From Trichuris trichiura (taxonomy: Eukaryota > Nematoda > Enoplea > Trichinellida > Trichuridae), in NCBI GenBank assembly GCA_037903355.1, contig JBAJFE010000045.1, forward strand, positions 372,001-436,000: a stretch of 64,000 nucleotides of DNA, given 5' to 3'. Position 1 is the first letter of the stretch. Each line of letters opens with the position of its first letter. The notes under the pieces were generated by a model, which saw only the letters and a program-made list of their open reading frames with translations, was not told the origin of the DNA and did not search any database. The translations under genes and the position numbers were made by a program. This document shows, one piece after another, positions 26,801 through 38,800 of the stretch.

Positions 26801-29800
26801 TCCAGGAAGGAAACCTCCCCATGACTCAGGTCCAAGCGACCGCTGCTGATCAAAGCGTCCAAGGACTGCGCAACAATACCTGAGGAAATTATTCCACTCC
26901 TGCAGGCCTCTTCCAAGTCGTAGCTACTACCCGACTGAACATCACGAACGCGGCCTGCGTCAGCGTCAAGCAAACCAGACTGGATAGCGTCCAAAAGGCT
27001 CATTTCTTCCTTGCTGGATGGGTCGATTACAGTGGATTCGTATGGATTAAAAAGACCCTTTATTATTGCCTGTTTTAACGTCATCTGCTTCTTTGTATCC
27101 GGGTGAGTAAAGGAGCCAGTGTTGCGGTCGTACCATCCCAATTCAATCACTTGCTGAAGGCTATAGTCAACAAAAGCCGCTGGGCCGGCTAGTACCGGTT
27201 CCTTTGTAGAAACAACCTTGCGAGACTGCCGGTGCAGGTAAGTCTCCTTCACATCACTACTAGCGTCTGCTATGCCAAAGTTCAACGAAACTAAACCTTG
27301 TTTAGCCGCTTCCTGCAGAGAACAAATGCGATTGTGCCTCTTGTTCATGTACATTTTGCTACTAGGGTCGATGACTAACCATTTCTCTGCTTCCGTAAAA
27401 CTGAATTGCCGTTCTGTTAGCGCGTCAGTAACCACTATGTCGCCTTCAGTTACTTTGCCAAGGCGCAGGGCCTCGTCCAACGAGAAACGTTCGTTTGTCT
27501 GCACATCCACTACCTCACCAGTTAGAGCATTGAATGACAATCTCGCTTCCGTCACTTCATGCACACTAGTGCCCGTCGGTTTGAAGCTAACCACTGACCC
27601 AAGCAGGGGTCCAAAACGGAACTGTATGACCTTAGCGGATGGCGACGCCACAGTCTCCGGTTCGACAGTGACCAGGTCAGCGTCAATAGCTGCTTGAAGG
27701 CTGAACCTTTGGCCCGTCAATGAATCCACATAGAATCCATTAGAATCAAGAATGCCGGCGGATATAGCATCTGCAGCGCTGATGAAGCTGCTGGTCCTGC
27801 GGTCTCGCGCTTTTATAGAGTTACCATTGATAACGCCCAACTCTAACGCTTCTTCAAACGTGAACTCTCGCTGCACGTCAGGCACTGTCATTACGCCGGT
27901 GTTGAGATCGAAAAGTCCCTGGCGCTGTGCGGCGTACAAATGCAACCCATCTACAGGCACCTCAATGTGGCCACTCTTGCTGGATATAGCTCTGTAGGCC
28001 GACACACCGCCTGGTCCACCGACGGCAGTAGTTTCCGTGATACGCTGGCGCTTAACCGTGGTCAAAGTCTCGTCGACCTGCTTGTCAGGTTCCACTCGAG
28101 GTTTCAAAACTTGACTTGTCTCTGTCACCGTTTCCGACTGAGATTCTTGAATTGTAGGACCAAACGCTGTGCCCTTGTCCGGAACAATCCATTCAATGCC
28201 AGAGTCCAAGAAACCGACGTCAACAGCCTCCTGGAGACTCATATCTCTGTCGCCCTCGACGACTCGCGTTTTCGGATCAACTAGGCCTTGATACAGCGCT
28301 TCACCCAGAGTCATTTTGATGCCGCTGGGCGGTGCCTTCGGTCTACCTACACGCTTGCGTTGTGGTTTGGATGCCTTGCCCAGCGACACCAGCGACGGGT
28401 GAACATTGAACAAGGCGGACATGAGCATGGCACCACGCAACGAAATCAGGCCTGCTTCGTAAGCATCTCTTGGGCTGAAGTGTTGCTTGTGGCGATTCAG
28501 TAGAACTCTTTTCTTGGGATCAAGATATCCTTCCGCAATGGCTTCAAAAATGATTAGCTGGCGATTGCCAACGATTTCCTTTAGACCAGACTGCTGACTC
28601 AGCGCGTTCAGAACGAGCGGATCAACAAGGTTAGTTCCTTTAAGGTCATCAAACACATAGCACTCATTGGTCAACGTGTCCATAAAACGTTTCGAGTCCA
28701 GCATGACCACACCCTCGTCAATTGCCTCGGTAAAGCTGAGAATAACTTTTTTCTTCGTATCCCTGACTGCCTTAATGTCAAAGACGGAGTAGCGCACAGG
28801 GCATACTACCAATTCAGCGCCGATTGCCTCCTGGATGCTTATTGTCCTTTGTTGATCCTGCGTGATGTATTCGCCCGTAGGTGACACTATTCCACGTTCC
28901 AAAGCCATAGCCAAGGATACAACTTCATTCTCTTCGCTGTCCACGATATGCGGTACGTCCGGATCAATAAGGCCGTCAGCTATAGCTTCAAGCAAAACCA
29001 TCCGTCTTTTCGTACCACCGTCAACAAAGCGCCCGGAAGAGTCGGTCAGACCTTTGGCACATATATCGAACAATGTCATTGGTTGTTGAATAAGCTCTTT
29101 CTCATATGCCTCCAGTAGCGTGATCGTTTGCCGATGCAAAGTATCCGTGAAGTTATTCAGTCTGGTATTGATGACGTTGCGCAGGACAGCGTCGCCCACG
29201 CTTATTCTACGACGTTCTTGCGTGTGCACTATCTCGCGAGTTTCCAGATTAATCAAAGGATCTTTTTTAGACAAAGCCTCGCGCAAGCTAATCTTTTCGC
29301 CAGAAAACCTGTCAAGAAACTCGCCCGTGTTGGGCTCAATGAAGCGCTGCTCAATACATTCGGTAAGAGTTACGCCAATCATGGGCAACGAAGGGGCTGA
29401 CAAGGTCACGTAACCGTTGCGAAGCGCCTCGGTGAGAGGAAGAGTTTCGCGCGAGAAGCGACCAATAAAGGTCCCCGTTTGAAGATCTATTACTGCCTGC
29501 TCGATTGCCTGCTGGAGATGTAGCGGAGGAAGCTTTAGGACACCCATCTTGATCAAACGATGCACATTATCCATTGTGATTACACCCAACCTGGAGGCGT
29601 CGAACAACGTCAAAATTTCTCCAGTTTTGGGATTTTTTAACTGACGACATTCTGGGTCGTAAATGCCACGCTGAATTGCTTCTAATAGGGTCAGAGACTC
29701 GCGAGTCTCCGGGCAATGAATACCGTACCGAGAGTTAAGACAGTCAGTCAACGACTGAGACACGAAACCATGTTGAACTGCTTGTTCCAGGCTCATTCGA

Positions 29801-32800
29801 GAGCCAGAAACTACATCGAAAAATTCACCGGATTTTAGATCAAGTACCCCTTGCCTAGCAGCTTCAACGAAGGTAAGTATCTCGCCAGTTTGCAAATGCT
29901 TCACTGCCTCAAGTTCGAAGAACTTCGTTCGGATTTCAGTTTCCTCAGCATACATAACCATGTCCTCCTCGTGCTCTGAGAATTTCACTACGCCAGCTAA
30001 ATCACCGGCCTCCTCCAATTCACCAGCTTCACCCCACTCCATTGCCTCACCGTATTGGCGTCCGGTTTTGATATCTAATGTAGGTAACTTCTGTTGTCTT
30101 CTAGCCTCTTCTTCAGCACGCCTGCGAGCTTCCTCCTCAGCACGTCTACGGGCTTCCTCTTCAGCACGCCTACGGGCTTCCTCGTCTGCGCGCCTACGGG
30201 CTTCCTCATCTGCGCGCCTACGGGCTTCCTCATCTGCGCGCCTACGGGCTTCCTCATCTGCGCGCCTACGGGCTTCCTCCTCAGCACGCCTACGGGCTTC
30301 CTCCTCAGCACGTCTACGAGCTTCGTCATCTGCGCGCCTACGGGCCTCCTCGCCTGCACGCCTACGGGTCTCCTCATCTGCGCGCCTGCGGGCTTCTTCG
30401 TCTGCACGCCTGCGGGCTTCGTCCTCAGCACGTCTACGAGCTTCCTCCTCAGCACGTTTGCGGGCTTCGTCCTCAGCGCGCCTACGAGCTTCCTCCTCAG
30501 CACGTCTGCGGGCATCCTCCTCAGCTTTCCTACGGGCCCCTTCCTCAGCCAGTTTTCTTGCTTCTTCTTCGGCCCGTTTAGCTTCCAATTTTCGCCTTGC
30601 CTCTTCTTCGGCGCGTCTACGGGCCTCTTCCTCAGCTCGACGATGAGCCTCTTCCTCGGCACGCTTCAAGGCCTGTTCACGTTCTCTAAGCAACCTTAGG
30701 CGATCAGCCTCTTCTTGAGCCCTCCTGCGTGCTTCATCTTCTTCTCTACGACGCCTTGCCTCTTCAGCGGCCCTTCTCCTATCTTCCTCCTCAGCTCGCA
30801 AACGAGCTGCCTCCTCATCGGCTTTTCTACGAGCCTCTTCGGCAGCACGTCTCCGGGCCTCATCTTCAGCCCTTTGAAGTGCCTCTTCAGCAAGACGTTT
30901 GGCCTCTGCCTCAGCTTTGCGTCGTGCCTCCTCAGCCAAACGACGGGCCTCCTCCTCTTCGCGCAACTTTCGCAAACGGTTAGCCTCGTCTTCAGCTGCT
31001 TTTCGACGCCTCTCCTCCTCCTCTTTGAGACGTCGCAAACGTTCAGCCTCATTTTCGGCTCTACGTCGGGCCTCATCCTCCGCCCGACGCGCAGCCTCTT
31101 CCATGGCACGGTGGCGACGGTCTTCCTCCTGCAAGCAGTGGCAGTTCTCGCACTTTCGGCACAATTCAAACCGATATGCTTCATCAACCGCAACACCCGC
31201 TTTGCTTGGATGGAAACGGTGCAGCACGATCTCACTTGCTTTGTGCTTTCGATACTTGTTTAGTAGCAAATAGAATTGTGAAAAAACGGGACTGCCTACC
31301 TGGCTAGTCCAGGCTGCTACGTATGGCATTTGGTAGTAATGGTAGTATAGTAAACTAGGGACATAATGCGCGCCTTAATTCCTAGTTCCCTATAGTTCTA
31401 AAGCCGCCGCGGAGGACCGCTCGCTGGACGGTGGGCGCTTCCTAAGAGGGGCTGAACAATTCTCTTTGCTGCTCAGGGAGACAGAGCAAAACAAAGAGAA
31501 AACATGACAAACAACAGTTAGCAACGAGCGCAACGCGCCCGCATGCAGGATTACCAACCGCGTCCCCGTACAACACCTTGATGAACAACAGGACAACAAA
31601 ACTAGGCACGAAATGTAGGCAACATGCCCATCACCGAACTGTAGTACAGAGTGTACGCGACAAAATTAAGAAAACACCGACATGCCAATTATTTGGAAAA
31701 AGGTAGGCACGGTTACGAAACGTATAGTTTTGCCTTGGCCACTGAACGGCCATTATTTCAAGCAGCCGCAAATTACGGTTGTTTTTGAATGCCGAATGTC
31801 TTACCTCTTTCTTACGACGATAGTTTTGCATGAGCACTTGAATGACATTGCGCCGTTCCAATATGACGGAGGCGAGCTGCGAAAAGCGCCGGTTCAGTTC
31901 GTCAAGCTCTTTGCTCACTTGCTGGACGCCGCTGACCGCAGATAACGGACCGAAACTTAACTGAGGGTCTGTTAAAAAGGTTCGATACTGGCCAGTGCGC
32001 AGATCGTACAGCTACCAACAGTAGAAGTTCAAAGGACGTTGGCTCATAGATCGGAAAGACTAACCTTAGCCTCGCGTATGAACCGACCTCCTTCTCGATT
32101 CACTTTCTCAACAGCAACGGTCCTTTCATTCAAGTTCGCGTACTCAGCCTTTTCGTAAAGTCAGATTAGATGAATTACTGAACAAGCACAGAGCACACCA
32201 TGAGCAAGTCGAGTTGTTCCTGGTGCTCGTCCGGCTCCAACGATTCAGCGCTGCGCAGACTGTTAATCGTTGCCTCTACACGGTCTAACCATGCCATTTC
32301 ATCTTCGTAGGCGCCTCGGTAGACAAGAAGAATTGGTATAGCCAGTTCGGTGAACTTCAGACTGAAGAAGCTGACTGGTAAGTCAAAGGTGGCGGTTCAC
32401 AAAGCCAATAGCGACCCACCGTTCTATAACTTGTGTGCAAATATTCTCCCAACGCACTGTCAGACGTTGGACAACTTCTTCGGCTCGGTCAACATCAAAA
32501 TGGTCTGCCATATTAGGGCGCGTACGAGCAACGTATTGACGCATTTTAACAACGTTCGAGGCAAGATCCTGGAAGATAGGTTGCTGCTGCTGCAGTACCA
32601 ACTGAATTTCCTGCAAAACGCAACGAACAGATTACACAACACAACATTATCCATGAGCATAGCGTAGCGCCTACTAATAGTTCGGCATGCAAGGACCGCA
32701 GCTTGTCCAAGACGGCAGGCATAGTGTCGCAAGAACCTAACGTTCTTTCGTGAGCAAGAACTATTTCCGTCGCTTCGGCAATACTACCGAGAACAACTTC

Positions 32801-35800
32801 TACAGCTTTGAGCCTACAAGTAAAAAAGGTGCGCTATTCTTGCACAAACCCATCTCAGCAGCAGGATCTGGGTGGCCACTGATAGATATCTAATTGACCT
32901 ACCTCTCGGCGTACATCTTCGACATATCCCAAAGATCCTCCCAACGGTTGAGAACTTGATCCAGCAGCGACCTTTGCAATGGAGATGGATTGTTCAGCTG
33001 GCGGAACAATTCTTGTACCATAGACACTTCGCTGTCACGTGCTTGCAAGTCGTCTTCGAAAGTCTGCAAAAGGAGAGCTGATGTCATAATTTTGTTGATG
33101 CCCGCATTTGCCTTGTGTTCATCTATCAAAAGTTCCAACTTGTCAATAGTTTTCGGGATAGCGTTGTTCACGCGTTGGTTCAACAGGCGCCAAGCCTCCT
33201 CCAAGTCCTGAATAAGTTGAGTAGCCTTCCGGTCGAATCCTTCGCCAGCGTCGGCGTCCGGTTCTCTCATGGCCTGTTGGAGCAACTTATAAAAGTGCTC
33301 ATTGGTGGCATTCAGTTCGTCGCGCAGCTGAACGGCCATTGGATCATTCTTATCCAGTTCATCCAAAAATCTATTAACGTCGTCGTTTAGAGCCCGTATA
33401 ATGTTGTCCCGAGTCTCCGGATCCAGGCCCAAAAACTGAAATCAACATTCTCTCGATTGATGACGTCAGAAATTCATCAAGTCCCTTTTTGAATTTACCT
33501 CCTTCAAGTCCCAACCGCAAATCTCGCGCATTGCTCGGGTCATCATTGCATAGCGAGCTGACTGGTACAACTCGTGCCAATTACGACGTAAACGTTCAAA
33601 CATGCTTTGCAGGCGTTGATAGTAGGCGACAATGCGTTCGTCCGGTGGAGGTATTCGAAAAATGACCGAAGGTGTGTCGCAGACCATGCCATCCTCTGTC
33701 CGAACCGACCAAGAAGTCAACGATTCGCTGTTGTCCAACAAAGTGCATTGATCCCCTTTTCGTATGACAGCCTGCCCAGTACAAGTGAATAAAGTCTGAA
33801 AGCTACGCCAAAAGGCATACTCACATCCTTCTTGACGTAGTTACACAGGGCAGTCACCGGAATTTGCATAAGGATCGGTTCCGCCCGCTGCCATAGCGGA
33901 GAGATTGTCCTGCTGCGCTCGGCTAGCGAAGCCAACACGTAAAAGTACTTGTCCATGTATTCGCGCATCTCGTCCAGTTGTTCAAGCAGCCGATCGCCAT
34001 CGTCCACTTTCAGCGTGCCTTTGGAACTTTCGGCTTCCAACGTTTGCAGCTGAAGTTCGATCCAACGCTCGCAGGCCCCCGCCTCGTCGAGAAACTGAAA
34101 AGGCACCCTTAAGTTGGATGCACTTCAAACATTTGTTGTTAACCTCGCGTAGGCTGAGCGCGTCGTGCAAATGAGCATCCAAGCATTGAGTAAGGCCAAG
34201 AAGCCAGTCCCACTGGGATTGCATAGTTGTCAAGTACATCTGGAAACAATTAACAGATTACACTTCACACAAAAATCAACAAACATAAAAATGTACATCG
34301 ATGACGTCAACCGCCGGGTGACGCTGATTCACCAATGCGGCACCTTGATCGTGCACCATGTTGAAGGGAGCCTCGCGCAACTCAATCTCGTGCATCAACT
34401 GCTTGTAGTAGTTCTGCAACATTGGCAGGTCGAGTTGGTCAATGTCCGCCCAGTTGCGCGAAATTTCAATTTCTTCACGTTCGCTGATCCAAACGAGCTC
34501 CAACTGAGCAGCTCTGACGAACGCTATCAGCGAGTCCAAATCCAGCATCCGACCGGTGGACAGCTCCCTTAACTGGAAGTACTCCTTTTCAAGTGTGATT
34601 AAGTGATTGCAATAGTCTTCCGTGTCAGGTATAGCGATTTCCACCTGCCTAGCTATGCACTGATCCACCTGATAATGGAAGTCTATTATTTCGCGGTGAT
34701 CTATCTTGTGATTTTCCAGCAGCTCCTCCAAAAATGGAAGGCTCTCTTTGAACTTCATTTCGGAAAGTTCCACCAATCGACGCTCCACCCATTCGATGCA
34801 CTGCTTGACCACGGAAAAGAGGTCTTCCTTCGTTTGCGCGTAGCGATCTTGCTCCAGGCGGCTTACGTACTCGCCGCGAACGTCCGGCTCCAACAATAGG
34901 TGCGCATTGCATCTTTGCAGGTATGCAATACGACGCTGATGTAAACCGAACGCTTGCATGCGCAATTTATGGGCATTCGGGTAACCAGAAGAGAGAAGAT
35001 TTTCTGTCTGAGCAAACAAATCCTCTATGGGTGCCTCAAGATCGTTCAGGTCAGTCACGATTCCATTGAGCAGTGCCTGCAACTCAGCCTGCGACAGTGA
35101 ACCACTTCTTTCGTTCGCATCTTCAATTCGCCTAAGTATAAGGTCTAGTCGTTCGTTCATTACGCCTATCTGATGTTCCAGATTTTGCAAGAAAGCAGGC
35201 GATCCGGCGCCGCTCTGATCACCATGCAAGCTACGTTCGCGAATGTTGATAGCATTCATCAACTGATCCCATAGTTCGCTTATCTCCGAGAACGGGGGTG
35301 CCGCGCGGCCCATAAATTCCGTATCATCAAACAGTTCCTGCAAGTACACCTCAGGTATTCGGTCAACAGTCATCACGGACCACTTACCTCTAGTCGCGAG
35401 TACAGGTTGCTGAGATTATGCTTGTCACGAGATTTGGACGGCAGGTCTTCCGCACGAAAACGTTCCAACTCTGCTAGATCTTTCTAAATCAAGTCAAAAG
35501 GCTATTGACTACAATACCAGCTTGCAACGTTTGTTAAGGTTTCTACCTTGGCATCGGCAGAGGTTAGAAAAGAGCCTTGATGCGTGTAGTTTTCGATCTG
35601 TCTCTTGATCCAAGTGTACAGCGTATGCGCTTGACTACAGTACTGATTGAACTCATGGTCGTACTGCTCGTAGATATGGGGCATAAGTCAAAATAACGAA
35701 AATTGTTTAGCAATACTAACTTGTTCCGCATCTGCGCTCTCCAGGGCATCGTACAAAGATGACACATAGGTCATCACCGATTTTTCGTCAGGCAACTCTA

Positions 35801-38800
35801 CGTCAACGTCTGCAAAATGTGCACCAATTAAAAAGTTCTACTTTGCCATTGGAAATTGGAAGGCACAATGCTGCAGAGCATTTTCGCTAAGCAAATAATA
35901 ATATAAGCAATTCCAATTCCGTTAATGGCTGTAAAACGTTAAGCTTATTCAAGACAGACAGGGTTGACATGGGCGCTAGCGGCAAAGCAATCAGAAAAAG
36001 AATTCAAAGAAAAGTTTCAATCGTGTAACATTGATTGCAAGTCGGTGACCGCCATGCGTTCCGCTCGTATCACAATCCCTTTGAAGAAAAACAAATTTAC
36101 TTTTCCTCCACGCTTCAGTGAAACAGCAAGCAGTAAATGACAATTCTAAAAATGCCTATCCGCCAACCGCTAAGGCTTCTTCAGCCTTGACCACAGTGCT
36201 TCCGTTTTTCGGGCGAATGTCACGCTACAAGCGACGACCTCACGTATATATTACTGTCACCCAAAAACCGGCATTTGGAAGAAAGTTTAGATGAAATGAA
36301 ATCTATGAAAACTGATGACCGCCTCCTTTCAAACCTTTATGATTACGGCGAAACTGGTTAAACCGTTTGCGTTCCACTGCTTTCCCACACACGTCAATTT
36401 GATCGCATGGTTGAAAGTAAAAAAATGGAAAGCGCGCACATTGAAGCAAGACGAAAAAAGAATTTAGAAAATCATCTAAGACTTACCCTCGGGGTCCAGA
36501 AGTTTCGTGACGCCGAATTCATTTTCAGCTAGCCGAAATGCAGTCTCCAAACGTTCGCGGGCGCTCATGCGACGTCTCACGTCCCGCCAGTTGATCATGC
36601 TCGGTCTGTAGTGGTGCATTATAGCACAAAGAGCCAATCCGTCGCTCCATGATGTCGTAAAATTGACAAGGTTCACACCGGGATAACCCTGGGTTACCTG
36701 CTGGGCCCATTGCAGCAAACCTTCTTTTGCCGAAAGGACTCCACCGTATCGTTCGGGCGACCATGGTTCCGATACCTACGAAAAGAAAAAACATTCTTCA
36801 TGCCGACGACAAGATCAACGAAGGTAGTAAGCAGTGTGGTCAACCAGTCGGCAAATACCGTTTGCCTACGCTGGCTGCTGCTACGTGAAAAATAAATAAG
36901 CAAAAAAACCCAATTGTACGATTAGAACGAAACGATTAATCCATCGCAAACCGGTTAGCTGCAGAGAAAAATTCCAAGGCTAAGCCACTCTCAATGAACA
37001 ATTCCCTATTGCGGGTCAGCCGGACCAGGCGAGAATCGAAATTAAACGCCAAGGGAAGCAATAAACCAAAGCATGTATAGTTTGCACATATCTCACTGGG
37101 TCAATTGCGACTAAGCACCATCGTGACGGCAGTACCCCAATGGGACGCACGCTATGGGCGCGACGTAAAGGGGCCAACAGGCATGACATCAATATGAATC
37201 ATACTGCAAATTGCGTGGTTGCGCTCCTTGACACAGGCAAAAGAAAGACAACATAATGAAACAACCTTTCGTCCGCCAAAATAACTACGCCGTATGGGCA
37301 TTAAAGGTGAACGACGAAAAGAAAGAGACCATACTGCTATTACTTTCACCAGACGCTTGTCGCCTGATCGTCGATGGCTTGAACGATCGCGATCACCCCG
37401 GGTCTTCTTTACGCGTTGTATCTTGCGTTCATAGTGAGCATGAGTTTCGTACGAAGAGCTCTCCGAATAGCCGCCTCCGGCCATCGGTTTCCACGAGTGA
37501 GCCACTGGGATAACTGTGCCATTGCCGGACACTTCCGACTGTCTGTAGGCCGTAGGAGGAGCATCGCAGGTGACTTCATGCTTCCGTTCAGCCTTCTTGT
37601 GGTAACTTTTCAGTATTTTGTACATACTTTTCGAGGACACTGCCAAGAAAAGAAGAAACAGAGAGGCGCCAAGAAGCGCAGCGTATAAGGAAAACCAATG
37701 ACACTGGATGAGAGCACAGCAACTACCGTAGTACTGTGGCTGACAAAATTGTCGTTCGTCCGCGGCGCTCAAAATAGTCGGCGAATGTGAGCTGTCGTCG
37801 TCACCGTCTCCACAACCACTTCGCCGAGACACACTAACACTACTGCTGTCAACAACATTCCCATAAGCGCTTAAGAAGTACGACAGGAGGCTGACCGTCG
37901 AACCGGTTGTGGACAAACAGCCGAAAGCAATTCCATGTGCCACATTCTGTAGCGAAGCGCGACAGATGCACTGCAGAAGATAAAAGAACAGGTATTGCAA
38001 GTATGGCATTGTGACACTAAGAGCGGCAACCGCCAGCAACTGCCTTCGATCGCCAAGGATAGTTCATCGGTTGCGTAGAAAAGGACAAACAAGAATAATC
38101 TCGTTGGAACAATCGACCTCAGATCGGCTCGTTTGCTCACTGCATTCCCATGGCACGCAGAGTTAAAATGGACTCAGAGAGAGAGAGAGAGGGAGAGAAA
38201 GAGATTGAAAGAAAGAGAAAGCGAGACAAGAGGTTCAGTACGAGAAGATAAGTTCGCTGGCTGACGCGTGAAAAACTTTGGCGCAGCAAAAGTGCATATT
38301 ACTCATAGGCACAGAACTAAACCATTGGAGCGCAGACAGGAAAACGGCTGCCAGCGCTCGGCCGGCCAAGAGCGCTTTTACGCTAATTCGTGCAGAAATA
38401 GTGTTGGTGCGTAAAAATTCATTCTATCGTATCGTCGCGCTGTTGAAGAGGTCGCAGCGCTAACATGTTTGCGATAAAAGCGTCTATTTCGCGAAACCAG
38501 CGCAGAGGCAGGTCCGAGGGGGATAGCCGAAGTGCGCAAATCTACTTGCAGGATAAGGAAACAACGAATACTTCTCTATAGTAATACTCGAACACTTCCA
38601 CTTTGTCATAGTAAGTAGTATGCCTCCAACGGTTCGACGCAGAAGAATCCATGAGCAACAACTGCATAAACCAATATCAGCGGATACGATTTATAAGCGC
38701 TCTGTACCAACAATGTTTACAGAAGCAACGTAACGTCGTTCTATCTGTCTGTTTGCCCAATTAACCGTCAAAAAACGGCTCCGTCAGCTCAATGGGTAAT

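Noticed and set aside
29960..30699. Long plus-strand frames rich in RLRASSSA and FLLSTPTG
   Set aside because: These are shadows of the 24-bp minisatellite that encodes the charged helix on the minus strand; any frame across such a repeat stays open.
36694..36903. [13 protein letters not shown] as a second CH1 opening next to the CH2 exon
   Set aside because: It resembles the CH1 first helix only superficially, and the true CH1 exons are at 47.8 and 39.1-39.5 kb.
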